Shown piece by piece: positions 25,081 through 34,123 of a DNA stretch of 64,000 nt. Position numbers and translations under genes: made by a program. The notes beneath the pieces were generated by a model. The model saw only the letters and a program-made list of their open reading frames with translations, did no database searches and was not told where the DNA came from. The stretch's first letter is position 1; every line of letters begins with the position of its first letter. The DNA comes from VRUE01 sp963702705 (lineage in GTDB: Bacteria; Actinomycetota; Thermoleophilia; Solirubrobacterales; 70-9), in assembly GCA_963702705.1 (NCBI GenBank), contig CAVPDR010000002.1:434001-498000 (forward strand). Direction: 5' to 3'.

Positions 25081-27286
25081 AAAGTGGTATCGGGTCGGCA
25101 GCGCCGGCGCCGAAGCGTCTGCGGGCGGCCTCGAGCAGTGGGCCGAGCTCGGGAGCGTCAAGGCTGCCGTGCTCATGCAGTAGCGCCAGCACCTCGTCGC
25201 GCGCGGCCACCAGGGTCGCTGTGTCGTCGGGCAGCTCAGCGACGGCGAAGCGCGGCAGGCCGTGCTGGCGCGTGCCCAGCACCTCGCCCTCGCCGCGCAG
25301 GCTCAGATCCACCTCCGCCAGCTTGAAGCCGTCGCTCTCGCGCTCGACCGCCTTCAGCCTGCGTCGTGCCGACGCCCCGGCGTCTTCGGGAAAGAGCAGG
25401 CAGATCGACTCGTGCTCGCCGCGACCGACCCGGCCGCGCAGCTGGTGCAGCTGCGAGACGCCGTAGCGCTCGGCCCCCTCGATCACCATCACCGTCGCGT
25501 TGGCGACGTCGATCCCGACCTCGATCACGGTCGTCGCCACGAGAACGTCCGTGGCGCCCGCGGCGAACGCCTCCATCGCCGCGGCCTTCTCGGTCGAGCG
25601 CATCTGGCCGTGGATCACACCGACGGAGAAGTCGCGCAGCTCGCCGGCGGCCAGCCGCTCGGCCTCGACCTCGGCCGCGCGCCCCTCCATTTTCTCCGAC
25701 TCCTCGACCAGTGGGCAGACGACGAACGCCTGCCGTCCCTCACCCAGCTGGCCGCGGATGAACTCGTAGGCGCCGGCACGGTCGTCCTCCTCAACGATCC
25801 TGGTCCCGACCGGCTTGCGCCCGGAGGGCAGCTGGTGCAGCGCCGTCGTGTCGAGGTCGCCGTAGGCGGTCAGCGAGAGCGTGCGCGGGATCGGCGTCGC
25901 GGTCATGTGCAGCACGTGCGGCGCCATCCCCTCCACCCCCTTCGAGTCGAGCGCCCTGCGCTGCTCGACCCCGAAGCGATGCTGCTCGTCGACGACGCAG
26001 AGGCCGAGGCGAGCGAACCGCACATCGGGCTCGATCAGGGCGTGGGTGCCGACGATCAGGCCCAGCTCCCCGCTGGCGAGGCGGTCGAGGTGTTCCCTGC
26101 GCCGGGCCGCCTTGGTCGCACCGGTCAACAGGGCGAAGGGGGTCGCCTCTTCCGCCAAGAGCTTCGACAGCGTCACCGCGTGCTGCTCGGCCAGCGTCTC
26201 GGTCGGCGCCATAAGCACTGCCTGGAAGCCGGCTTCCAGCGCCCGCAGCATCGAGTAGAGAGCGACAACGGTCTTCCCCGACCCGACCTCCCCCATCAAC
26301 AGCCGCTGCATCGGCTCCCCCGAGTCGAGATCGACATCGATCTCATCGAAAGCTTTGAGCTGATCCCTAGTCGGCTCGAACGGCAAGGACTCGATCCAAC
26401 GCCCCACCCGCTCCCCCGGCCTCCCGAGTCGCGGCGCCGGCCGCGCCTTTCGGTGAGTCCGCTTCCTGCTGGCCAAAATCGCCTGATAGAGAAAGAGCTC
26501 TTCGAACCGCAACCGCTCCCGCGCCGCTTCGGCCTCCTCAACCGTCTTAGGAAAATGCATCGCCTTGACCGCGTCGGCCGCACTGGCGAGCTCGTGCCGG
26601 ACTCGCACGGCCGCCGGAACGCCATCGATCAGATTCGGCGCCAACCCGACCGCCTGCTCCAACCACCCCCGCACCTGCTTCGCCCTGAGCCCCTCGGTCA
26701 ACGGATGCACGGGAACGAGTTCTGCTCCTCCCGCGGGTGGCGGAGGGTGAGGGGGGTCGAGGACAGCCCGTGGACTGCCCGCAGTGCCCCCCTCACCCTC
26801 CGACAGGACCCGCGGGCCACTAGCCAAGAACTCATATTCGGAAACCACAAACCCCCGTTTACCCAGCACCCCGGTAAGCAGCATCTGCGTGCCCGGTGTC
26901 AGCTTGGCGGCGATCCAGGGCTGGTTAAACCAGGTCGCCCGCACCGCGTCCGAATCGTCCCCGACTTTGACCCCGACGATGCTCAGCCCGCGACGCCGGA
27001 ACGGCCGCGGCGCGTTGCCGAGCACCTCGACCTGAATCGTCGCCTGTTGTTTGTCTTCCAGGCTCGCGACCGGAACCACCGTGCGGTCCCGGTGCCGGTG
27101 CGGGAAGCGCAGCAGCAGGTCACCGATCGTCGCCATTCCGGCCGCCGCGGCCGCTTCGGCCGTCTTCGGCCCGACGCCCTCCAACGCCTGCAACGAGACG
27201 TCGAGCGCGCTCGGCCGCGGCCAGTGAACGGGCGCCTCGCGCAGCTGCGCCTGAGTTAGTTCGGACGCACCGGCAAACGAGCGCAC
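25079..27286 (-). CDS. recG: ATP-dependent DNA helicase RecG with palindrome-encoded insert
   Basis: A 735-residue branch-migration helicase that remodels stalled forks. The wedge/OB domain lies at about 50-200, helicase motif I in GEVGSGKTVVALY, and the DExH box as DEQHRFG. The C-terminus includes QLRGRVGRGEHESICLL. Start GTG 27286 overlaps the fakA stop (TAGTG). Between YEFLA and AELVPVHPLTEGL, where RecG proteins normally have a short loop, about 29 residues rich in Gly and Pro are encoded by an 87-bp palindromic element (26730-26816) that keeps the frame. Confidence 0.94.
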   Translation of the reverse strand: MRSFAGASELTQAQLREAPVHWPRPSALDVSLQALEGVGPKTAEAAAAAGMATIGDLLLRFPHRHRDRTVVPVASLEDKQQATIQVEVLGNAPRPFRRRGLSIVGVKVGDDSDAVRATWFNQPWIAAKLTPGTQMLLTGVLGKRGFVVSEYEFLASGPRVLSEGEGGTAGSPRAVLDPPHPPPPAGGAELVPVHPLTEGLRAKQVRGWLEQAVGLAPNLIDGVPAAVRVRHELASAADAVKAMHFPKTVEEAEAARERLRFEELFLYQAILASRKRTHRKARPAPRLGRPGERVGRWIESLPFEPTRDQLKAFDEIDVDLDSGEPMQRLLMGEVGSGKTVVALYSMLRALEAGFQAVLMAPTETLAEQHAVTLSKLLAEEATPFALLTGATKAARRREHLDRLASGELGLIVGTHALIEPDVRFARLGLCVVDEQHRFGVEQRRALDSKGVEGMAPHVLHMTATPIPRTLSLTAYGDLDTTALHQLPSGRKPVGTRIVEEDDRAGAYEFIRGQLGEGRQAFVVCPLVEESEKMEGRAAEVEAERLAAGELRDFSVGVIHGQMRSTEKAAAMEAFAAGATDVLVATTVIEVGIDVANATVMVIEGAERYGVSQLHQLRGRVGRGEHESICLLFPEDAGASARRRLKAVERESDGFKLAEVDLSLRGEGEVLGTRQHGLPRFAVAELPDDTATLVAARDEVLALLHEHGSLDAPELGPLLEAARRRFGAGAADPIPL
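26730..26816. repeat. Palindromic element family D, copy in recG
   Basis: An 87-bp element: outer arms CCCGCGGGT/ACCCGCGGG, inner perfect 16-bp arms 26741-26756 and 26787-26802, and a 30-base loop. Related copies are at 34801-34889 and 36012-36097; loop, outer arms and spacer ACAGG are shared, whereas inner-arm changes are compensated. It is exactly 29 codons long and lies wholly inside recG (about residues 157-186), where it is translated. Confidence 0.88.
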
Positions 27287-28917
27287 TACTGGGCCGCGAG
27301 CAGCCACCACCAGCTCGGCTGGCCGCCCTCGTGGGTCTCGATCTCGACCCCGTCGGGAACATGGGGTTCGATCTCGTCGATCGGTATCGGCGCCCCCTCG
27401 CCGGCGATCACGGTGACGATCTCGGCGCCCTCCGCGAGCCTCTCGATAGTCGCCGCCAGGGTAGTGCCGGTGCCTCCCCAGGCAACGATCTCGTCGCGAA
27501 CGAAACCGACCGCATCGCCTTTGCGGAAGCGGCCCTGGGCGTCGTCGCGCGCCGCCGGGGCGACGCCGCCGGTGCCGATGCCGGCCAACGCATCCTCGAG
27601 CCGCTCGACGTTCTCCTCCGCCCCGACCGTGGGGTCGAGCTCGACCAGGGTGAGGAGGCTCGTCTGCTGCGAGGTCGCAGCGACCACCCGCGCCGGCTTC
27701 TCGGAGAGCTCGCAGGCGCGCTCGGCGGCCATCACCACGTTCGAGGAGCTGGGGAAAACAAGGACTTCCTCGGCCGGGACCTCGTGGATGCCGGCCAGCA
27801 GCTCGTAGGTCGACGGGTTGAGCGTCTCGCCACCGGGGACGACGTGGGCGCCGAGCTCGCCGAAGAGCCGCTCCAGCCCCTCGCCCGCCGCCACCGCGAG
27901 CGCGCCGGTGCGGCCGGCGGCGAGCCGAGCGCGGCGCTCGGCGATCTGCTCGCGCATATCGGCGACGTCGAGGTTGGTCACCTTGCCGGCGTCCTCGAAG
28001 AGGGCGACCGCGGCCTCCGGCTCGTCGGTGTGGACGTGGACCTTGAGCGTCACCTCGTCGCCGACGACCAGCACCGAGTCGCCGAGACCCTCGAGGCGCG
28101 GCAGGAACTCGCGGCTGCTGAGGCCGCTGCCGGAGACGATGAAGTTGGTGCAGTAGCGGAAGCGGCTGTCCTCGTGGTGCGGGCGGCTCAGCCGTGGCGC
28201 CTCGTGGTGCTCGACCTCGGGCACCTCGGCACCGTCGCCGCGCAGGCCGGCGACGACGCCGGCGAGGATCAGCACCAGACCGTAGCCGCCGGCGTCGACG
28301 ACGCCGGACTCGCGCAGCACCTCGAGCTGCTCGGGAGTGCGCTCGACCGCGCGCTGGCCGTCGGCGATCGCGCGCTCCAGAACCTCGGCGAGGATCGCGT
28401 CCTGCTCGGAGTCGGCGACGCCGCGGTTGAGCCGCTGCTTCTCGGCGTCGAGGCGGGAAAGCTGCCGCGCGATCGAGTGCGCCATCTCGCGGAAGACGGT
28501 CAGCATCGTCCCCTCGGCCGGCTCGCGCACCGAGTCGTAGGCGGCATCGGCGGCGCTGGCGAAGGCCGAGGCGACCAGCACCGGGTCGATCAGCTCGCCG
28601 GGCCGGCTCGCCAGCTCCTCCGCCGCGCCGCGGACGATCTGGCTGAGGATCACGCCGGAGTTGCCGCGGGCGCCCATCAGCGCCGCCCGCGCCAGCGCCT
28701 GGACCAGCTTGGTGCGGCCGACCTCGTCGACCTCGAGGCCGTCGAGGCGATCGAGCTCCTCCATCACGGCCCGCATCGTCATCGCCATGTTGTCGCCGGT
28801 ATCGCCGTCGGCGACCGGGAAGACGTTGAGGTCGTTCACCTCCTGGCGGCGGGCCTCCAAGTTGGCATAGGCAGAGCTGATGACGCGCCGGAAGCGCACG
28901 ATCGAGGGATCGGGCAT
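27286..28917 (-). CDS. fakA: Fatty acid kinase FakA-like (DAK2 domain) protein
   Basis: A 543-residue protein. The N-terminal DhaL/DAK2 ATP-binding domain has NVFPVADGDTGDNMAMTM at about 33-50. A middle domain and a C-terminal domain follow, the usual FakA layout. FakA phosphorylates fatty acids bound to FakB; no fakB is in the window. ATG 28917 (MPDPSIVRFRRVISSAYANLE) is the conserved start; the frame upstream enters the divergent promoter. The stop overlaps recG's GTG. Confidence 0.9.
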   Translation of the reverse strand: MPDPSIVRFRRVISSAYANLEARRQEVNDLNVFPVADGDTGDNMAMTMRAVMEELDRLDGLEVDEVGRTKLVQALARAALMGARGNSGVILSQIVRGAAEELASRPGELIDPVLVASAFASAADAAYDSVREPAEGTMLTVFREMAHSIARQLSRLDAEKQRLNRGVADSEQDAILAEVLERAIADGQRAVERTPEQLEVLRESGVVDAGGYGLVLILAGVVAGLRGDGAEVPEVEHHEAPRLSRPHHEDSRFRYCTNFIVSGSGLSSREFLPRLEGLGDSVLVVGDEVTLKVHVHTDEPEAAVALFEDAGKVTNLDVADMREQIAERRARLAAGRTGALAVAAGEGLERLFGELGAHVVPGGETLNPSTYELLAGIHEVPAEEVLVFPSSSNVVMAAERACELSEKPARVVAATSQQTSLLTLVELDPTVGAEENVERLEDALAGIGTGGVAPAARDDAQGRFRKGDAVGFVRDEIVAWGGTGTTLAATIERLAEGAEIVTVIAGEGAPIPIDEIEPHVPDGVEIETHEGGQPSWWWLLAAQ

Positions 28918-28965
28918 CGCTCCGAAATCTAGCCTCCCGACCGGTTCGCTACGGTGCGACGCTCG

Positions 28966-31146
28966 ATGAGACGCTTCGCCACCTGGACCACCGGGCACCG
29001 CAAGACCGTGATCGCCGGCTGGATCGTCGCCCTGATCGGGGTGGGAATGGTCGCCGGCGCTGCGGGCTCCGAATTCACCGAAGAATTCAACTTGCCCTCC
29101 TCCGACTCAGTGGAAGCGCTCCACCTGCTCGAAGACCGCTTCCCGCAGCAGGCCGGCGAGAGCGCGACGATCGTCTTCAAGGCGCCGGCCGGGGTCTCCT
29201 CGGAACCGGTTCAGGGCAGGATGGAAAGCGTCTTCGCCAAGGTCGCGAAGTACCCCCACGTCAGCGAAGTCAAGAGCCCCTACGCCCACGGCTCGGAGGC
29301 GATCAGCGCCGACGGCGAGATCGCTTACGCAACGGTGCAGTTCGACGTCACCAACGACAAGCTCGACAAAGCCAAGACGAAAGAGATCATCGCGATCGCG
29401 CAGGCCGCAGCGGGCGACGGCCTGCGGGTCGAGCTCGGCGGCCAGGTGATCCAGGAAGCAACGCAGGAAGAAGGCGGCGACTCCTCCTTCATGATCGGGC
29501 TCGCGGCGGCGATCATCGTCCTGCTCCTCACCTTCGGCTCTGCCGTGGCGATGGGCCTGCCGATCCTCACCGCCCTGTTCGCGCTCGGCGTCGGCATCGG
29601 TCTCGTCACCCTCGGCACCCACGTTTTCGACATGGCCAACTTCGCCCCGGTGCTGGCGGCGATGATCGGGCTCGGCGTCGGCATCGACTACGCGCTCTTT
29701 ATCCTCACCCGCTTCCGCAACGGCCTCGACGAAGGGATGGAGCCGCGAGCGGCGGCGATCGCCGCCGTCGATACGGCCGGCCGCGCCGTCCTCTTCGCCG
29801 GCATCACGGTGATCATCTCGCTGATGGGGATGCTGTTGCTAGGCATCAGCTTCCTGGTCGGCGTCGCCGTCGCGGCGGCCCTCGCCGTCCTCTTCACGAT
29901 GATCGCGGCGCTGACCCTGCTGCCGGCCCTACTGACGATCGTCGGCCACCGGGTCGACCGGCTTCGCATCCCCGGCCTCGGCAGCCGCTCCAACAGCGTT
30001 GCCGAAGACAGCCGCTGGTTTCGCTGGAGCCGTGAGATCCAGCGCCGCCCGGTGCTCTCGGCCCTGCTCTCGGGCGGATTGCTGCTGCTGCTCTGCGTGC
30101 CGACGCTGTCGCTGCGGCTCGGCTCCAACGACGCCGGAACCGACGCCGCCGGCACGACGACCCGGCAAGCCTACGACCTGCTCGCCGAAGGCTTCGGCCC
30201 CGGCTTCAACGGCCCCTTCCAGATCGTCGCGGCGCTGCCCCACAAGGGCGACGACGCTGCCCTGGTCCAGCTCAGCAAGACGTTGGAAGGCGAAGAAGGC
30301 GTCGCCGAAACAACGCCGGTGGCACTCAATCCCGCCAAGAACACGGGGGTCTTCCAGGTCTACCCGACGACCTCACCGCAAAGCGTCGAGACCACGACAC
30401 TTCTCAACCACATCCGCGACGACCTGATCCCGCCGGTCGAGCGGAGTACCGGGGCAGCGGTCCACGTCGGCGGCATCACCGCGATCTTCGAGGACTTCGG
30501 CAACGCGATCTCGGAAAAGCTGCCGCTCTTCATCGGCGTCGTTGTCCTGCTCTCGGCGCTTCTGCTGATGATCGTCTTCCGCTCGATACTCGTGCCGCTG
30601 AAGGCGATGGTGATGAACCTACTCAGCATCGGGGCGGCTTTCGGCCTAATCGTCGCCGTCTTCCAGTGGGGCTGGGGGGCCAGCATCATCGGCGTCGACG
30701 GCACCGGGCCGATCATCTCCTTCTTCCCCGTCTTCCTCTTCGCAATCGTCTTCGGCCTCTCGATGGACTACGAGGTCTTCCTGATGTCGCGCATCCACGA
30801 GGAGTGGGAGAGCAAAGGAGACGCGACGCTCGCCGTCACCCGCGGCCTGGCGCTCACCGGCCGTGTGATCACCGCCGCAGCCGCAATCATGATCACCGTC
30901 TTTGCCTCCTTCATGCTGGGCGAAGAACGAATCATCAAGCTCTTCGGCCTCGGCCTCGCCTCGGCGGTCTTCATCGACGCCGTGATCATCCGCTCGGTCC
31001 TCGTCCCCGCGGTGATGCAGCTCTTCGGCAAGAACGCCTGGTGGATTCCGGCCTGGCTCGACCGCATCCTGCCGAGACTGCACGTAGAGCCCGCAGAGGG
31101 CGACCCCGCGCCGACCGGTGAGCACCCCGTGGTCGAGAGCACCTAG
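28966..31146 (+). CDS. MMPL/RND-family membrane transporter
   Basis: A 726-residue protein with two halves, each a membrane helix, an extracytoplasmic domain and a block of helices, the MMPL (hydrophobe/lipid exporter) plan. Helix 1 (about 16-35) is followed by a periplasmic loop to about 180. The motif GLGVGIDYALFILTRFRNGL in the first half and GLSMDYEVFLMSRIHEEW in the second are family signatures. Cargo unknown. A GTG 12 bp upstream (28954) is an alternative start. It is divergent from fakA with only a 48-bp gap. Confidence 0.92.
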   Translation: MRRFATWTTGHRKTVIAGWIVALIGVGMVAGAAGSEFTEEFNLPSSDSVEALHLLEDRFPQQAGESATIVFKAPAGVSSEPVQGRMESVFAKVAKYPHVSEVKSPYAHGSEAISADGEIAYATVQFDVTNDKLDKAKTKEIIAIAQAAAGDGLRVELGGQVIQEATQEEGGDSSFMIGLAAAIIVLLLTFGSAVAMGLPILTALFALGVGIGLVTLGTHVFDMANFAPVLAAMIGLGVGIDYALFILTRFRNGLDEGMEPRAAAIAAVDTAGRAVLFAGITVIISLMGMLLLGISFLVGVAVAAALAVLFTMIAALTLLPALLTIVGHRVDRLRIPGLGSRSNSVAEDSRWFRWSREIQRRPVLSALLSGGLLLLLCVPTLSLRLGSNDAGTDAAGTTTRQAYDLLAEGFGPGFNGPFQIVAALPHKGDDAALVQLSKTLEGEEGVAETTPVALNPAKNTGVFQVYPTTSPQSVETTTLLNHIRDDLIPPVERSTGAAVHVGGITAIFEDFGNAISEKLPLFIGVVVLLSALLLMIVFRSILVPLKAMVMNLLSIGAAFGLIVAVFQWGWGASIIGVDGTGPIISFFPVFLFAIVFGLSMDYEVFLMSRIHEEWESKGDATLAVTRGLALTGRVITAAAAIMITVFASFMLGEERIIKLFGLGLASAVFIDAVIIRSVLVPAVMQLFGKNAWWIPAWLDRILPRLHVEPAEGDPAPTGEHPVVEST

Positions 31147-31262
31147 TCCAAGGATCGGCGGGCCAGGGCGGGGATGCTCAGACCGAATCGGCTCACGCGC
31201 GGAGTCCTCGACCGCTGGTGAGAAAACTTCGCGACTCACGGCCGTCTGCCGCGGACTGTTGA

Positions 31263-31283
31263 GAGAGGGCATGCCCTCCTCTC
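31263..31283. terminator. Bidirectional hairpin between MMPL gene and rpmB
   Basis: A perfect 14-bp palindrome GAGGGCATGCCCTC with short flanking repeats lies between the convergent MMPL transporter and rpmB genes. No T tract is evident. The rest of the 31147-31296 gap shows nothing recognisable. Confidence 0.45.
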
Positions 31284-31296
31284 GGAGCGCGCCGAG

Positions 31297-31488
31297 TCAG
31301 GCGGCCTTAACGACCTTGTTGGCCTTTAGGCAGCGCGTGCAGACGTAGGCGCGCAGCTTGCGGCCGTTCTCCTGGATCCGCACCTTCTGCAGGTTCGGAT
31401 CGAAGCGCCGCTTGGTGGCGACCATCGAGTGGCTTCGGGACTGGCCGAACGCCGGTCCCTTGCCGCAGCTGTGACAGACCTTTGCCAT
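31297..31488 (-). CDS. rpmB: Ribosomal protein L28
   Basis: A 63-residue L28 with four cysteines (CHSCG and CTRC), the zinc-binding C+ form. Start MAKVCHSCGKGPAFGQSRSH; an ATG 12 bp upstream is in frame but gives an atypical lead. In many genomes rpmB adjoins fakA-recG; here the MMPL gene lies between them. Confidence 0.95.
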   Translation of the reverse strand: MAKVCHSCGKGPAFGQSRSHSMVATKRRFDPNLQKVRIQENGRKLRAYVCTRCLKANKVVKAA

Positions 31489-31575
31489 CGGGTCGGGCAT
31501 GCTACCGTGATCGCAAACTAGCTAAGTAGACTAATGGTGGTAATCGCACGGCTTCCGTCCAGAGGGGGGAGAGAA

Positions 31576-31869
31576 ATGGCCACCGACGACTTGGACTCGG
31601 TGAACATGCACGAGGCGAAGACGCATCTGTCGAAGCTGGTCGCCCGGGTCGAGGGGGGCGAGCAGATAGTGATCACCCGCGCCGGCAAGCCGGCAGCGAA
31701 GCTGGTGCCAATGCCTCAGAAGAAAGCGGGAAAGCGAAACCTTGGCGGATGGCAGGGGGAGTTCGACGTGCCGTCCCTTGAGGAATGGGCAGAGATGAAG
31801 CGGGAGACCGCGCGCGAATTCGAAGGTGAGATCTTTTCAGGCGACGAAAACCTCTCGGAGGGCGATTGA
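31576..31869 (+). CDS. Antitoxin, Phd/YefM family
   Basis: A 97-residue antitoxin with the fold's DNA-binding N-terminus (VNMHEAKTHLSKLVARVEGGEQIVITRAGKPAAKLVP). The acidic C-terminal tail would bind and block the toxin. ATG 31576 follows GGGGGAGAGAA, a good ribosome-binding site. It overlaps the downstream PIN toxin gene by 4 bp, the usual antitoxin-toxin arrangement. Confidence 0.93.
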   Translation: MATDDLDSVNMHEAKTHLSKLVARVEGGEQIVITRAGKPAAKLVPMPQKKAGKRNLGGWQGEFDVPSLEEWAEMKRETAREFEGEIFSGDENLSEGD

Positions 31870-32246
31870 AGCTGTTGCTCGACACCCACACGATGATCTG
31901 GGTCTTTTCCGAACCTCGCCTGCTGTCCGCCCAGGCCAGGGACGCCATATCCAGCGAAGAAAACGATGTCTTCGTCAGCGTTATCAGCCCGTGGGAGATA
32001 GCAATCAAGCGATCCAAGAAAAGACTTCACGCGCCCGAGGATCTTGACGCCGCTGTGCAGGCTCACCAATTTCGATTGCTGCCGGTGCAACTTCGCCACA
32101 CCAAGGCGATCGGCTCGATGCCGAGCCACCACGGTGATCCCTTCGACCGAATGCTCGTGGCCCAAGCGATCATCGACGGGTTGACGCTGGTCACGTCCGA
32201 TCGCACACTGCGCCGCTATCCGGTCGCGACCCTGGCGGCAAGCTGA
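31866..32246 (+). CDS. vapC: VapC-type PIN domain toxin
   Basis: A 126-residue PIN-domain ribonuclease toxin. Acidic active-site residues are seen in LLDTHTMIW, in SPWEIAIK and in GDPFDRMLVAQA, with a further conserved acidic position at LVTSDRTL. The TTG start at 31866 overlaps the antitoxin stop. Target RNA unknown. The pair sits between two housekeeping genes, as mobile stress modules often do. Confidence 0.92.
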   Translation: MKLLLDTHTMIWVFSEPRLLSAQARDAISSEENDVFVSVISPWEIAIKRSKKRLHAPEDLDAAVQAHQFRLLPVQLRHTKAIGSMPSHHGDPFDRMLVAQAIIDGLTLVTSDRTLRRYPVATLAAS

Positions 32247-32275
32247 CTAAGCACCGGCTGTCGCCAGGCCCGGCA

Positions 32276-32806
32276 TCAGCCGTCGCGGGTCTGCCAGCGA
32301 TATGGGTTGATCTGGCGTTTGAGCAGGGCCATGCGTGCGACGGTGAGGGCGGCGTTGCGGCCCTGGTCGCGCTTGCCGCCTCCCGCTCGGGCGAGGGCCT
32401 GCTCCATCGTGTCGCAGGTGATCACGCCGAAGGCGCAGGGGGTGCCGGTCTCCAGCTGCACGTCCTGGATGCCGCGGGCGGCCTCGGCGCAGACGAAGTC
32501 GTAGTGGTCGGTCTCGCCGCGGATGACGACGCCAAGGCAGGCGACGCCGGCGTAGCGTTCGCTGGTCGCGTGCAGCTTGGCGGCGAAGGGCAGCTCGTAG
32601 GCACCGGGCACCGAGACTGCGCTGACCGAGGCGGCCGGCACGCCCGCCAGCTCGAAGCCTTCGCGGGCGCCGCTCAGCAGCCGTTCGGCGAGATCCTCGT
32701 AGAAGCGGCCGACGCAGACGGCAAAGCGCAGGCCGGTGAGAACCTCCTTCTCCTCGTCACCGAAGGTCTCGAGAAAAGCGGTCGACTCAGCCACCCGTCG
32801 CCTCAC
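32276..32806 (-). CDS. ribH: 6,7-dimethyl-8-ribityllumazine synthase
   Basis: A 176-residue lumazine synthase joining the ribityl-aminopyrimidine and butanone phosphate in riboflavin synthesis. Motifs are VPGAYELPFAAK, GVVIRGETDHYDFVC and the catalytic His context. An about 20-residue N-terminal lead precedes the usual core. Last gene of ribD-ribE-ribBA-ribH; its start overlaps the end of ribBA by 20 bp. Confidence 0.95.
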   Translation of the reverse strand: MRRRVAESTAFLETFGDEEKEVLTGLRFAVCVGRFYEDLAERLLSGAREGFELAGVPAASVSAVSVPGAYELPFAAKLHATSERYAGVACLGVVIRGETDHYDFVCAEAARGIQDVQLETGTPCAFGVITCDTMEQALARAGGGKRDQGRNAALTVARMALLKRQINPYRWQTRDG

Positions 32807-34123
32807 CCTCAGCCGCCGCGTCGCGTTCGTCCTCGTCGCGGATCATCTCCTCGTCGAGGGCGAGACCCTGGTGGTGCAGCGAGTGGCCCATCTTGTCGCG
32901 CTTGGCGCGCAGGTAGGCCTCGTTGTGAGCGTTGGGCGAGGACTCGATCGGCACCTGCTCGCTGACCGAGAGGCCGTAGCCCTCGAGTCCGACGATCTTC
33001 TTCGGGTTGTTGGTGAGGATGCGGATGCTGGTCAGGCCGAGGTCGCCGAGGATCTGGGCGCCGATGCCGTAGTCGCGCAGGTCGGCGGGCAGACCCAGCT
33101 TGAGGTTGGCCTCGACCGTATCGGCCCCCTCCTCCTGCAACTTGTAGGCGCGCAGCTTGTTGAGCAGGCCGATCCCGCGCCCCTCCTGGGAGAGGTAGAG
33201 GAGGACGCCTCGGCCCTCCTGCTCGATCTGGGTCAGCGCCGCGACCAACTGCTCGCCGCAGTCGCAGCGCATGCTGTGGAAGACGTCGCCGGTGAGGCAC
33301 TCGCTGTGGACGCGAACGAGCACGTCCTCGGCCCCGTCGACGTCGCCCTTGACCATCGCCACGTGGTGCTTGTCGTCGACCAGGGAGCGGTAGCCGACCG
33401 CGGTGAAGTCGCCGAACTCGGTCGGCAGGGCGGTGTCGACGACCCGTTCGACCAGCTTCTCGGTGAGCCGGCGGTAGGCAATCAGGTCGGCGACCGTGAT
33501 CATCTTCAGGCCGTGGCGCTCGCAGTAGGGGACGAGGTCTGGAACGCGGGCCATCGTGCCGTCGTCGTTCATCACCTCGCAGATCACCCCGGCCGGGGTG
33601 AGGCCGGCGAGCCGGGCGAGGTCGACGCTGGCCTCGGTGTGGCCGGTGCGCTCGAGCACGCCCCCTCCTTGGCCCGCAGCGGGAACATGTGGCCGGGGAC
33701 GACGATGTCGCGCGGGCCGGAGTTGGGGTCGATCGCGACCTGCACCGTGTGGGCGCGGTCGTGGGCGGAGATGCCGGTGCTGACGCCGCCCGCCGCCTCG
33801 ATCGTCACCGTGAAGGCGGTCTGCAGCGGCGCCTCGTTCTTCGCCGCCATCAGGTTGAGGCCGAGCTTTTCGCAGCGCTCCGCGGTCAGCGCCAGGCAGA
33901 TCAAGCCGCGCGCTTCCTTGGCCATGAAGTTGACCGCCTCGGGGGTGGCGAACTGCGCCGCCATCACCAGGTCGCCCTCGTTCTCGCGGTCTTCGCCGTC
34001 GCAGACGACGACCATGCGGCCGCGGCGGATCTCCTCGATCCCTTCCTCGATCGTTGAGAACGGGCTCTTCCCCGCCCCGCCTGTCACCCCGTCTGTCTTC
34101 TGCGTCTCCGTCATCTGGCTCAC
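32787..34123 (-). CDS. ribBA: Bifunctional ribBA, split by a one-base frameshift
   Basis: The N-terminal part (from GTG 34123, overlapping the ribE stop) is DHBP synthase: RRGRMVVVCDGEDRENEGDLV, GISAHDRAHTV. The C-terminal part (to 32787) is GTP cyclohydrolase II: CDCGEQLVAAL with the zinc cysteines, YLSQEGRGIGLLNK. The two parts are in different frames. The break falls in a run of five C at 33661-33665; six would restore the family-typical FPLRAKEGGVLERTGHTEA. This could be a sequencing or assembly error in a homopolymer, or a real inactivating mutation. The cyclohydrolase part has no obvious start of its own near the break. Confidence 0.88.
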
